NCBI GenBank assembly: GCA_937876315.1
Contig: CALEHQ010000009.1
Span: 88,378-152,377, forward strand
Origin: an uncultured Actinomycetes bacterium
GTDB lineage: Bacteria; Actinomycetota; Acidimicrobiia; Acidimicrobiales; Acidimicrobilacustridaceae
Length of the DNA stretch: 64,000 nt
Direction: 5' to 3'
The first letter of the stretch is position 1, and the number at the start of each line of letters is the position of its first letter. Position numbers and translations under genes: made by a program. The notes under the pieces were generated by a model, which made no database searches, was not told where the DNA came from, and saw only the letters and a program-made list of their open reading frames with translations. Shown in pieces: positions 18,392 to 27,916 of this stretch.

Positions 18392-18784
18392 ATGTCCGAA
18401 ACTCAAGGACTCCTCGACACATCGTATTTCGTGGCGCGCGAATCTGGCCGGCCTCACAGCAGTGATCGAGTCCCCACCGTTTGCGCCGTAAGCATCGTGA
18501 CGATTGCCGAACTGAGACTCGGTGTGCTCACCTCTCATAGCGCATCTGCGCGCTCACTCCGCCTCTCTACGTTTCTCTACGCGTCAGATCTGGATCCACT
18601 ACCAGTCGATGGTGAAGTCGCTGAAGCCTGGGCCCAACTTCGCATCACTCTTCGAGATACAAAAACGAAGATGAGTGTGAACGATTCCTGGATCGCTGCA
18701 ACAGCGATGGCACATGGAATTCCCATCATCACACAAGACGGTGGTTTCATCGAAGGTCTTGGCTTCGATATCGTCCGAATCTAA
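18392..18784 (+). CDS. vapC: PIN-domain toxin, VapC-like ribonuclease
   Basis: This 130-residue PIN-domain protein has the four acidic positions of VapC: Asp in LLDTSYF near residue 9, Glu in IAELRLGV near 47, Asp in MSVNDSWIAATA near 97, and Asp in TQDGGF near 114. VapC toxins cut RNA, often initiator tRNA or rRNA. The cognate antitoxin is the preceding gene. Pairing a Phd-type antitoxin with a VapC toxin is common in actinobacteria. Confidence 0.85.
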   Translation: MSETQGLLDTSYFVARESGRPHSSDRVPTVCAVSIVTIAELRLGVLTSHSASARSLRLSTFLYASDLDPLPVDGEVAEAWAQLRITLRDTKTKMSVNDSWIAATAMAHGIPIITQDGGFIEGLGFDIVRI

Positions 18785-18816
18785 CGTCGTCGCAACATTG
18801 CCCTCCAGACGCGACG

Positions 18817-18836
18817 GAGGGGCCCGAAGGCCCCTC
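18817..18836. terminator. GC-rich hairpin between vapC and ilvC
   Basis: An 8-bp hairpin (GAGGGGCC / GGCCCCTC with a CGAA tetraloop) lies between the convergent genes. There is no T tract on either side, so termination is plausible but not certain. Confidence 0.4.
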
Positions 18837-18927
18837 GCGCACTCCACCCGCTGAACTTCGCACCCCACGGTGCGTCGTATCGATCCGTCGCCGTCAACCG
18901 AAGTCGACGAGAGTCAACCCAATTGGG

Positions 18928-20037
<1,110 letters not shown>

Positions 20038-20069
20038 AAAGGCGCCATAACCCCGGGACTACCTAGGGA

Positions 20070-20558
20070 TCAATTGATGCGGGGAAGAGCGATGCGGCCG
20101 GTGCGCTGGTAGGCCACCACTGCTGCCCCCATACGGGAGGTGAAGGCATCGAGCGCCTCGGGGGTTCCGCCCAGCGACACAGTGATGCGATCCCCGGACT
20201 CATCGAGAACGGCACCGCTGTATTCCTCAGTCAGCGAAAGCAGTTCGGGCTTCGACTCTGGCGAAACCGTGACCGTGACGATCATGAGTTCGCGTTCGAC
20301 CGCATCGATGGGAGCAAGTTCGTCGATCTGCAACACATTGATGAGCTTGTCGAGCTGCTTGGTGATCTGCTCAAGCGGTGCTGATTCAACATCGACCACG
20401 ATCGTGATGCGACTGCGAGTGGGGTCGTCAGTTGGCGCAACCGCAAGCGAAAAGATGTTGAAACCGCGACGGGCAAACAAACCCGATACGCGAGCAAGAA
20501 CACCCGGCTTGTTTTCGACAAGGACGGAAAGAATGTGATGACGCGTCGCCGGGCTCAT
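20070..20558 (-). CDS. ilvN: Acetolactate synthase small (regulatory) subunit
   Basis: This 162-residue subunit gives valine feedback to the IlvB catalytic subunit. The N-terminal ACT domain is clear (HILSVLVENKPGVLARVSGLFARRGFNIFSL), with a second ACT-like half carrying VTVSPESKPELLSLTEEYSG. Its ATG overlaps the ilvB stop by 4 bases, so the subunits are translationally coupled. Confidence 0.95.
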   Translation of the reverse strand: MSPATRHHILSVLVENKPGVLARVSGLFARRGFNIFSLAVAPTDDPTRSRITIVVDVESAPLEQITKQLDKLINVLQIDELAPIDAVERELMIVTVTVSPESKPELLSLTEEYSGAVLDESGDRITVSLGGTPEALDAFTSRMGAAVVAYQRTGRIALPRIN

Positions 20559-22285
20559 CGTTCATCCTCCGGACCAACGACGATGTCCGAATTCGACTTG
20601 CCCGCAGGAACCATCGGGAAAACTTTCTCGCGCGCATCGGTGCGGAAATCAATGACAACCGGACGGTCGTCAACTTCATTCGCACGCTGAATTGCGGGGA
20701 GAACATCTTCGGGAGCTTCGACGCGCATGCCGACACAACCCATAGATTCGGCCCACATTTTGTAGTCGGGAAGATCAGGGGAGAGATAGACCTCGCTGTA
20801 ACGCTCTTCGTAGAACATTTCTTGCCACTGACGAACCATTCCGAGATACGCGTTGTTGAGAATGGCGATCTTCACCGGAATGCGCTCGGCGGCGGCGGTA
20901 ACAAGTTCTTGCGCGGTCATCTGGAAACAACCATCGCCGTCAACAGCCCACACCATGCGGTCGGGACGCCCGACCTTGGCGCCAATTGCTGCCGGAACCG
21001 CGAAGCCCATCGTTCCGAGTCCACCGGAGTTGATCCAGGTGTAGGGATGGTTGAACTTCCAGTACTGCGCAGTCCACATCTGATGCTGACCGACGCCCGA
21101 CGCAACAATGCAGTCATCGGGGGTGTTGTCACGAAGTTGTTCAAGCACATACTGCGGCTTGAGCAAATCTCCTGGCTCAGACTGCACGTAGGCAAGCGGG
21201 TACTTCTCTTGCCATCCGCTGATCGTGGACTTCCACGACGAACGATCGGGCTGAACTTCTGGCGCACCTATCTGCTTCAGCGCAGTGATCAGTTCGTTAA
21301 TCACAAGACGACAGTCACCAGTGATACCGACGTCGGGTCGGCGAACCTTGCCGAGTTCGGCAGGATCGATGTCGACGTGAATGATCTTGGCGTTCGCTGC
21401 AAATGCATCGAGCTTGCCGGTGACTCGGTCGTCGAAACGTGAACCGAGAGCGATGAGCAAATCAGATTCCTGCATCGCGGTAACGGCGGTGTAGTTACCG
21501 TGCATACCCGGCATGCCGAGACACAACGGATGATCGTCGGGCATCGTGCCGCGAGCCATCAGCGTCGTGACGACAGGGATGTCGAGTAGCTCCGCAAGCG
21601 CGAGCAGGGATTCAGCAGCGCGCGCCTTGAGGATGCCACCACCTGCGTAGATGACTGGACGTTCTGCAGCGATGATCAATTGCGCTGCATCTTTGATGAG
21701 CGCGGGATCACCGTCGAGACGCGGTTTGTAACCGGCGAGGTCGACGGAATCGGGCCAGTACCAATCAAGCGCCGAGTTCGGATTCGTGGGATCAACGAGG
21801 TCTTTTGGAATGTCGATAAGCACGGGACCGGGACGACCTGTGGTCGCGATGTGGAACGCCTCGCGCACGATGCGCGGGATATCCGCCGCGTTCGTGACGA
21901 GTTCGTTGTGCTTCGTCACCGAACGGGTGATGCCAACCGTGTCGACTTCTTGAAACGCGTCAGTTCCGATGCCTGCTGTTCCGACCTGACCGGTGATGAC
22001 AACCATCGGCACAGAGTCCATGTAGGCATCGGCGAGCGGCGTGATGATGTTTGTTGCGGCCGGGCCGCTAGTGACCATCGCGACGCCAGGACGTCCAGTT
22101 GCGTGCGCATAGCCCTCGGCCATGTGGCCTGCACCCTGTTCGTGACGAACGAGAATGTGGCGAATTGGCGAGTCAATGATCGGGTCGTATACCGGCAGGA
22201 TTGCTCCACCGGGCAGACCAAAGATCACATCGACACCCTCGAGTTCGAGAGCCTTGATGAGTGCGGCACCACCGTTGGTTTTCAT
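20555..22285 (-). CDS. ilvB: Acetolactate synthase large (catalytic) subunit
   Basis: IlvB is the thiamine-diphosphate enzyme that starts branched-chain amino acid synthesis. The 576-residue protein has the GLPGGAILPVYD and RHEQGAGHMAEGYA segments (the catalytic Glu), a central FAD-binding domain, and the C-terminal thiamine motif GDGCFQMTAQELVTAA...NNAYLGMVRQW. A GGGAGGA ribosome-binding site precedes the ATG. The leader upstream carries a Val/Leu leader peptide and terminator (22351-22447), so expression is probably attenuated by charged tRNA levels. Confidence 0.96.
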   Translation of the reverse strand: MKTNGGAALIKALELEGVDVIFGLPGGAILPVYDPIIDSPIRHILVRHEQGAGHMAEGYAHATGRPGVAMVTSGPAATNIITPLADAYMDSVPMVVITGQVGTAGIGTDAFQEVDTVGITRSVTKHNELVTNAADIPRIVREAFHIATTGRPGPVLIDIPKDLVDPTNPNSALDWYWPDSVDLAGYKPRLDGDPALIKDAAQLIIAAERPVIYAGGGILKARAAESLLALAELLDIPVVTTLMARGTMPDDHPLCLGMPGMHGNYTAVTAMQESDLLIALGSRFDDRVTGKLDAFAANAKIIHVDIDPAELGKVRRPDVGITGDCRLVINELITALKQIGAPEVQPDRSSWKSTISGWQEKYPLAYVQSEPGDLLKPQYVLEQLRDNTPDDCIVASGVGQHQMWTAQYWKFNHPYTWINSGGLGTMGFAVPAAIGAKVGRPDRMVWAVDGDGCFQMTAQELVTAAAERIPVKIAILNNAYLGMVRQWQEMFYEERYSEVYLSPDLPDYKMWAESMGCVGMRVEAPEDVLPAIQRANEVDDRPVVIDFRTDAREKVFPMVPAGKSNSDIVVGPEDER

Positions 22286-22350
22286 GGTTGTCCTCCCAGA
22301 TGCCTTGGCATCAGCGGGATCGGGCCGGATCGAACGGGCGGAACGTAAAC

Positions 22351-22406
22351 GGCCTCCCGAGTGGGAGGCCGGGGGTGCACACGCGACGGACGAGGCCGGC
22401 GTGTGC
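22351..22406 (-). terminator. ilvB transcription attenuator: hairpin and terminator
   Basis: After the leader stop, the minus strand forms a first hairpin (GCACACGC / GCGTGTGC, 14-base loop, 22377-22406). A second follows (GGCCTCCC / GGGAGGCC, ACTC loop, 22351-22370) and then GTTTACG. The T tract is short, so the terminator is weaker-looking than that of leuA. The arrangement with the Leu/Val leader matches ribosome-mediated attenuation. Confidence 0.72.
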
Positions 22407-22447
22407 TAGCGGAGTACTACGAGCGAGGTAAGGACCGTCGTGCTCAC
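22406..22447 (-). CDS. ilvB leader peptide
   Basis: A GTG-started frame encodes the 13-residue peptide MSTTVLTSLVVLR followed by TAG. Six of the 13 codons are Val or Leu. The stop codon touches the first attenuator hairpin, as in the leuA leader, and both peptides end in Leu-Arg. No Shine-Dalgarno sequence lies upstream; TTACCA four bases before the GTG could be a -10 box but this is weak. Confidence 0.65.
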   Translation of the reverse strand: MSTTVLTSLVVLR

Positions 22448-22517
22448 AGGTTGGTAAGTCTTGCCGCCCGGAGCCCCCAACGGCAACTCGGGAGCATTTC
22501 CCCGCTCCACGACGAAA

Positions 22518-22931
22518 TCAGACCAGGTTCCGGCCTACTGAGTAGGCCACAAATGCGAGGCCGGCAACGAGAGAAATGACAGATCTCGAGAGTGCCCATG
22601 GGATTCGGGGCCGCCACCGTCCAAACAGGCCCACTAGCGAACCCACTAGCCCCAACAGAAAGAACAAAGCGAACGCGTTCTCGCTCAAACTCCCGAAGAC
22701 GTCGCCACGAAGTAGGGCCACTACAGCGTGGGTCATTCCACAGAAAGGACACAGGACTCCCAACCATAGGCGGCTCGGGCAACTGACGCCTTGAGCGAAC
22801 AACCGGTCAGAGACTCCGGGCGCGTAGGCGACAGTCGCAACCGCGACCGTCGCCCCGAGGAGGAGACTCCCCGTCAGACGATCAGAACCAGTCGCGAGTG
22901 CCCTGTACGTAGATCTGCTCGAACTCGGCAT
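22518..22931 (-). CDS. DUF2752 family membrane protein
   Basis: This product of about 137 residues has the DUF2752 hallmark: a CPSRLW...CPFCGMTHAVVALLRGD segment. Predicted TM helices precede it, and two hydrophobic segments follow (FALFFLLGLVGSLVGLF and SVISLVAGLAFVAYS). The function is unknown. The only good ATG, at 22931, overlaps the end of the upstream TM2-domain gene by 50 bases; no start after that gene's stop fits, so the overlap seems real. An in-frame TTG at 22970 would lengthen it. Confidence 0.7.
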   Translation of the reverse strand: MPSSSRSTYRALATGSDRLTGSLLLGATVAVATVAYAPGVSDRLFAQGVSCPSRLWLGVLCPFCGMTHAVVALLRGDVFGSLSENAFALFFLLGLVGSLVGLFGRWRPRIPWALSRSVISLVAGLAFVAYSVGRNLV

Positions 22932-23352
22932 CGGACTTGGTGAGGTAGATGATCCCCTCGATGAATCCAACGATCGACGTGGCGATGATGAGAAGTAGGG
23001 GAAGGAATAGGAACGACCCGCAAAAGCCGATGAGACCGCCTACCAACATGATCACTGCCGGCGTCGTATAACCCAAATAAAACTTATGAATGCCAAAGCC
23101 GCCAAGGAAAATTGCAAGGAGCCCGGCTGCGATCTTCGACTTTGAACTCGTCGCAACGGATCCACCAACCACTGCCGCACCACACGAGGTACAAACTGCC
23201 TGCCCGACAGCAGTGTGAGTTCCGCAATTCCAGCAGTTGTTGCGACCTGTGTACATGGCAAATCCACAAGAAGTGCAAGTGGCTGCCCCTGAAGACATCG
23301 ATGTCCCGCACTGCGTACAGAACGTTCCGCCTGTCGATCCCGTATTCGTCAC
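22882..23352 (-). CDS. Zinc-ribbon TM2-domain membrane protein
   Basis: This 156-residue protein has four CxxC knuckles at about residues 12-15, 26-29, 40-43 and 54-57, forming two zinc ribbons. A TM2 domain follows (KSKIAAGLLAIFLGGFGIHKFYLGY and a second hydrophobic stretch). TM2 proteins are widespread and mostly uncharacterised. The start is a GTG with GAGGGAG upstream. The DUF2752 gene overlaps its 3' end and is probably co-transcribed. Confidence 0.83.
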   Translation of the reverse strand: MTNTGSTGGTFCTQCGTSMSSGAATCTSCGFAMYTGRNNCWNCGTHTAVGQAVCTSCGAAVVGGSVATSSKSKIAAGLLAIFLGGFGIHKFYLGYTTPAVIMLVGGLIGFCGSFLFLPLLLIIATSIVGFIEGIIYLTKSDAEFEQIYVQGTRDWF

Positions 23353-23465
23353 TGATGCTCCCTCGTGTTTGGCACCACGCCCGCCGCAGGCCTGTCACCA
23401 GACAGTAACGAAACAGGGTGTTCACCAATGCGATGCTCAACCGAGCGAAGGCGACTTCGGGCACG

Positions 23466-23498
23466 AGTGAGGCCCCGGACGCCGACCGGGGCCTCACT
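23466..23498 (-). terminator. Strong hairpin after the lipoprotein gene
   Basis: A perfect 13-bp hairpin (arms 23466-23478 and 23486-23498, 7-base loop) lies 32 bases after the lipoprotein stop. There is no T tract, so it may act as a terminator or an mRNA 3'-end stabiliser. Confidence 0.55.
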
Positions 23499-23530
23499 GC
23501 GTTCTAGGCACATCCACTTGCTGTTACCGA

Positions 23531-24049
23531 TTACTTGTTCGCGTAACTCGGGCAGTTCGTCGTAACCCAGGCTTCGATGTTGTCCGACGCTGCTTGAAAC
23601 TTAGCGCCGTCCATGCTTGCCGCAGCTGCGTTGAGCTTCTCCTGCGTTGCGGGGTCCGTCAGGTTGTTCATGTCGACGCCCCTCATCGCATCGGCGTAGC
23701 CCTTAAGCCCCGAAACCAGCGACTTCCAATCCTCGCGGATCGCGCTTGGAACCGTTGAGGTGAACGAATCAAGTGACGACACCATGGAGCTGAGGTCAAC
23801 AGAAGAACTTGTTGACGCAGACGCCATCGACGATTCCAAATTTGCCGAGAGCTCTTCAGTCTTGTTGAACAAATCGGTACAAGCGCCGGAGTCTCCGCCC
23901 TCGGGCTTTGCGGTCGTCGCCGAAGACGACTCTGAACCATTTGATGAATCGCCACTCTTGTCAGAAGTACCGCCGCACGCAGCGCCCACCAACATGAGAC
24001 CAGCTAATAGGAGTGCCGCAAAAGCCGCACGCTTTGTTGTTCGACGCAT
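23531..24049 (-). CDS. Putative lipoprotein, Ser-rich
   Basis: This 172-residue protein has a short basic N-terminus, a hydrophobic segment and a clear lipobox VGAAC with Cys25. A Ser/Gly/Thr-rich linker follows to about residue 55, then a helical domain with two further Cys residues (CTDLFNK and TNCPSYANK) that could form a disulfide. The family is not recognised. A GGGAGG site lies before the ATG. It is monocistronic, with a strong hairpin downstream. Confidence 0.75.
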   Translation of the reverse strand: MRRTTKRAAFAALLLAGLMLVGAACGGTSDKSGDSSNGSESSSATTAKPEGGDSGACTDLFNKTEELSANLESSMASASTSSSVDLSSMVSSLDSFTSTVPSAIREDWKSLVSGLKGYADAMRGVDMNNLTDPATQEKLNAAAASMDGAKFQAASDNIEAWVTTNCPSYANK

Positions 24050-24124
24050 GTCATTCCCTCCCAGAGGGTTTGGAGATCTCCACAGAGTACGGAAGAACTC
24101 ACAACAAACAATGGCGTGAACAGA

Positions 24125-25618
24125 TCAGAGACTTTCGGCTCTACGTGACTCGAGCAGCGCAGCTACCGCTTTGCCATCGGCTTGCCCCTTCGTTGCTTTC
24201 ATGATCTTGCCGGTGAAGAAGCCCTGAAGTTTTCCTCGCTTCTTGTCATCTCCGGTACAGAAATCGGCCCACTCATCGGGGCTCTCTGCGATCAATCCGT
24301 CAACAATGCCTTCGAGTTCTGAGGAATCCATGGCTTCGAAGCCAAGTTCCGCAGCGATCACATCTGGAGCGCGACCAGAGGTCACCATCTCGGCCAAAAC
24401 CGTCTTCGCTTGTGTTGCTGTGAGTTGCCCGCCAAGCTCCAAACTCACAAGTTGCGCAAAGGTTGCGGGGTTGAGATCGGTAGCGCCGTCACCCGACAAA
24501 TTGTGTTCAACATGTGTCAGCACGCGCTTGCCATCGCCGCCGGCAGCAATCGTTGCCAGTGCGAGCTGATCGAGATCTCGTTGCACGGCAATGACGACGG
24601 ATGTTTCGGTAACTGCAACGCCTGCAGAAGATGCAAGCGCATCGCGCCTTGCTGCGGGAAGCGGCGGCATTGCGGCGTCAATCGCTGCGATCCATTCGGC
24701 ACTTGGCGCGAGCGGAACAAGATCGGGCTCTTGGAAGTAGCGGTAGTCCTGTGCTTCTTCCTTTGAACGACCAGCGCGGGTGCGACCAGCGCCTTCATCC
24801 CAATGGCGAGTTTCCTGCTTAATCCGTTCACCAGTTTCGAGTAGATCGACTTGACGTCGAGCTTCGTATTCGATGGCTCGACCAAGAGACCGAAGTGAGT
24901 TCAAGTTCTTGACTTCACAACGCGTGCCGAGTGCAGTGTCGCCAACGCGTCGAACCGAAACATTCGCGTCGACACGAAGGGATCCTTCTTCCATCTTGGC
25001 GTCGGAAGCGCCTGTGGTTAGGAGAATGGCGCGAAGTTCGTCGATGTAGGTCTTGGCCTGTTCTGGGTGACGAATATGCGGACGGCCAACGATTTCGACG
25101 AGCGGAACGCCAGCGCGGTTGTAATCGACCAGCGAGTAATCGGCTCCGTGGATGCGGCCGCTTCCACCTGCGTGAGTGTTCTTGCCGGTGTCTTCTTCGA
25201 TATGCGCGCGCTCGATACCGACGCGGGTGCCATCAGGGAGATCGAGCCAGCCGTCGACATTGATCGGCTTATCGAACTGACTCACCTGATAGTCCTTCGG
25301 CATATCTGGGTAGAAGTAGTTCTTGCGAGCAAACACTGATGGTTCAACCGTGCAATGCAACGCTCGGCCGAGACGTATCGCTAGCTCGACCACGTTGTGA
25401 TTCAGGACCGGCAAAGAGCCAGGGAGTCCGAGACACACCGGGCACACATTGGTATTCGGTTCGTCGCCAAACATGTTTGGACATCCGCAGAACAACTTGG
25501 TGACTGTTGCAAGCTCGCAGTGGACTTCGAGACCAACAACGATCTCCCATGACTCGCCGGTCGTCTCGCTGACAACAATGAAGTGCTCACCTTCAATCGG
25601 TTCGTGCGTAAGCGTCAT
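24125..25618 (-). CDS. gatB: Asp/Glu-tRNA amidotransferase subunit B
   Basis: GatB is the kinase/tRNA-binding subunit of GatCAB, which converts Glu-tRNA(Gln) and Asp-tRNA(Asn) to the amides. The 497-residue protein has the [12 protein letters not shown] strand, the zinc site CGCPNMFG...[11 protein letters not shown], the [13 protein letters not shown] motif, and the C-terminal tail domain ending in [19 protein letters not shown]. The ATG overlaps the gatA stop by 4 bases. Confidence 0.97.
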   Translation of the reverse strand: MTLTHEPIEGEHFIVVSETTGESWEIVVGLEVHCELATVTKLFCGCPNMFGDEPNTNVCPVCLGLPGSLPVLNHNVVELAIRLGRALHCTVEPSVFARKNYFYPDMPKDYQVSQFDKPINVDGWLDLPDGTRVGIERAHIEEDTGKNTHAGGSGRIHGADYSLVDYNRAGVPLVEIVGRPHIRHPEQAKTYIDELRAILLTTGASDAKMEEGSLRVDANVSVRRVGDTALGTRCEVKNLNSLRSLGRAIEYEARRQVDLLETGERIKQETRHWDEGAGRTRAGRSKEEAQDYRYFQEPDLVPLAPSAEWIAAIDAAMPPLPAARRDALASSAGVAVTETSVVIAVQRDLDQLALATIAAGGDGKRVLTHVEHNLSGDGATDLNPATFAQLVSLELGGQLTATQAKTVLAEMVTSGRAPDVIAAELGFEAMDSSELEGIVDGLIAESPDEWADFCTGDDKKRGKLQGFFTGKIMKATKGQADGKAVAALLESRRAESL

Positions 25619-27069
25619 GACCACACCTCATCCAGAGCAGGGGCAGCGGCTTCGAGAACTGCTGCAGCACGGAACATCGTCGACTCACCCAGCGCCGGTG
25701 CGAGCAATTGCACGCCGACAGGCATGCCATCGGAACCGCCACCAAATGGGACGCTCATCGCCGGATGACCGGCGAGATTGGTGGGAATCGTGCAGATGTC
25801 GTTGAGATACATCGACAACGGATCAGCAGTCTTGTCACCAAACTTGAACGCCGTCGTTGGAGAAGTCGGCGTGAGAAGCAAATCAAAATCGGCGTAGGCT
25901 TTTTCGAAATCGCGCACAATGAGCGTGCGAACCTTCAACGCCTTGCCGTAATAGGCGTCGTAGTAGCCCGCGGAAAGTGCGTAAGTACCGAGCATGATGC
26001 GCCGCTTGACCTCATCACCAAAACCGGCAGTGCGAGTGGCTGCGTTCATTTCGGCAGTCGTTGGGGCATCGACGCGCATGCCGTAACGAACGCCGTCGTA
26101 ACGGGCAAGGTTGCTCGACGCTTCTGCCGGAGCAATGAGGTAGTACGCCGACAACCCGTAGGCCGCAGCAGGAACGGACACTTCGCCGATCTGCGCGCCG
26201 GCTGCAGTCAACGCATCGGCGGCCTGTCGAACACGAGCAGCAACATCGGGAGCGATCCCTTCGCCCATGAGTTCGGTAACGAGCCCAACACGGAGTCCGT
26301 CGACACCTTGGCCAAGCGATTCGAGCAACGAAGGAACCGGCGCATTGATTGATGTGGAATCACGACCGTCGTGACCAGCGATCGCTTCGAGCAGCAACGC
26401 CGAATCAGCAACGGTGGTCGAGAATGGGCCAATCTGGTCGAGCGAGGAGGCGAAAGCAATGAGCCCGTATCGACTCACCATTCCGTAGGTGGGCTTGACG
26501 CCGACAACACCGCAGAGCGCTGCAGGTTGGCGAATTGATCCACCAGTGTCGGAACCAAGGGAAAGAGGAGCAAAGCCTGCAGCGACAGCAGCCGCCGAGC
26601 CGCCTGATGAGCCACCCGGTACCCGGCTTGTGTCACGGGGGTTGCGCGTTGGACCGAATGCTGAGTTTTCGGTTGATGAACCCATCGCGAATTCATCGAG
26701 GTTGGTTTTACCAATTGAAACCGCACCGGCAGCATTGACGCGCTGCACGACCGTTGCGTCGTAGGGCGGTCGCCAGCCTTCAAGAATCCGACTTGAACAT
26801 GTCGTAGGGATGCCACGAGTGCACAGATTGTCCTTGAGGGCCAGAGGCACCCCGGCCAACGGGCCAGGATCTTCGCCGGCAGCAACTTGTGCGTCGACCG
26901 CAGCCGCAGCGGCGCGAGCCTCATCGATCATCACGAGGTTGAATGCATTGATCTCGCCGTCTTGAGCATCGATACGAGCAAGGTGACCGTCGAGCACTTC
27001 GCGGGCCGACAATTCGCCGGAGCGAACCGCGGCGGCGATTTCGAGAGCAGTAGAAGGGATGACACTCAT
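25615..27069 (-). CDS. gatA: Asp/Glu-tRNA amidotransferase subunit A
   Basis: This 484-residue amidase-signature subunit releases ammonia from glutamine. The Lys of [12 protein letters not shown], the cis-Ser in [12 protein letters not shown] and the nucleophile region [12 protein letters not shown] form the catalytic triad. The start is the ATG at 27069, one base from the gatC stop. A longer frame from 27189 would cover gatC and was rejected. Confidence 0.97.
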   Translation of the reverse strand: MSVIPSTALEIAAAVRSGELSAREVLDGHLARIDAQDGEINAFNLVMIDEARAAAAAVDAQVAAGEDPGPLAGVPLALKDNLCTRGIPTTCSSRILEGWRPPYDATVVQRVNAAGAVSIGKTNLDEFAMGSSTENSAFGPTRNPRDTSRVPGGSSGGSAAAVAAGFAPLSLGSDTGGSIRQPAALCGVVGVKPTYGMVSRYGLIAFASSLDQIGPFSTTVADSALLLEAIAGHDGRDSTSINAPVPSLLESLGQGVDGLRVGLVTELMGEGIAPDVAARVRQAADALTAAGAQIGEVSVPAAAYGLSAYYLIAPAEASSNLARYDGVRYGMRVDAPTTAEMNAATRTAGFGDEVKRRIMLGTYALSAGYYDAYYGKALKVRTLIVRDFEKAYADFDLLLTPTSPTTAFKFGDKTADPLSMYLNDICTIPTNLAGHPAMSVPFGGGSDGMPVGVQLLAPALGESTMFRAAAVLEAAAPALDEVWS

Positions 27070-27070
27070 C

Positions 27071-27373
27071 TCAGGGCTCCTCTCCAAGAATGGCGGGAAC
27101 CCGGAATCGGCGGTCCTCAACCGAAGGAGCCTGGGAAAGAACTTCTTCACGATCGACACCTTCGACGACCACGTCGTCGCGCAGCACATTCACGAGAGGT
27201 AGAGGGTGTGCAGTCGGCGGAACCCCGTCGAGGTCGAGCGACGCGACATCTTCGGCGTGGTCAAGCACCGCACCGAGCTGCTCGGTGTATCGCTCAAGTT
27301 CGGCTTCGGAGAGATTGAGCCGAGCGAGATCGGCGACTTTGGCGACATTGTCGCGAGTGAGACGAGCGGACAT
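27071..27373 (-). CDS. gatC: Asp/Glu-tRNA amidotransferase subunit C
   Basis: This 100-residue GatC shows the [28 protein letters not shown] helical segment and the typical FRVPAIL C-terminus that threads along GatA. It is the first gene of the gatCAB operon. A TACGAT box ends 8 bases before the ATG, close to the leaderless spacing seen elsewhere in this window. Confidence 0.95.
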   Translation of the reverse strand: MSARLTRDNVAKVADLARLNLSEAELERYTEQLGAVLDHAEDVASLDLDGVPPTAHPLPLVNVLRDDVVVEGVDREEVLSQAPSVEDRRFRVPAILGEEP

Positions 27374-27457
27374 GGAGAGTCATCGTAGATGCCGACCGGG
27401 CCAACCCCTCCCGACGTGGATAGGGTCGGCAGTTCACGACAATTCTGTGGAGGACCC

Positions 27458-27874
27458 GTGGCGACCGCCTATCCATTCCTGAGCCCCGACTGGATGAATG
27501 CTGCACGAGCGCTTCGGGAAACGATGCCCCGGCCCGACACCGCTCCGCCGGTCGCCGTCCGCATGAACCTCGTGGTCACCGACACCCCCTTCGATACCGA
27601 TGTTCAGGGCCATGTCGATACCACCGATGGTGAAGTCGTCATCGAAGATGGTCACCTTGATGGGCCAGACCTCACCGTGACAGTGGACTACGAAACGGCT
27701 CGGGCGATCTTCATTGATCAAGACGCCGCTGCAGCGATGCAGGCGTTCATGGGCGGGCGCATCAAGGTCGACGGAGATCTCACCAAGATGCTTGCGATGC
27801 AGGCTTCCGCCGCCGCCCCCGACGCGAACGCACAGGGGCTCGCCGACGCACTGCGCGACATCACCGCAGACTGA
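27458..27874 (+). CDS. SCP2 sterol-transfer-domain-like protein
   Basis: This 138-residue protein resembles SCP2-type lipid-carrier domains: a long strand pair (VRMNLVVTDTPF, GEVVIEDGHLDGPDLTVTVDYETA), then the FIDQDAAAAMQAFMGGRIKVDGDLTKMLAM motif that closes the pocket in bacterial SCP2 proteins. The start is a GTG with TGGAGGA upstream. A ligand cannot be inferred. It diverges from gatC and converges on the MFS gene. Confidence 0.7.
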   Translation: MATAYPFLSPDWMNAARALRETMPRPDTAPPVAVRMNLVVTDTPFDTDVQGHVDTTDGEVVIEDGHLDGPDLTVTVDYETARAIFIDQDAAAAMQAFMGGRIKVDGDLTKMLAMQASAAAPDANAQGLADALRDITAD

Positions 27875-27916
27875 TCGGGTCCTGTCGGTTTCAGTCGAGT
27901 TTTTCGGCCAGTCAGC

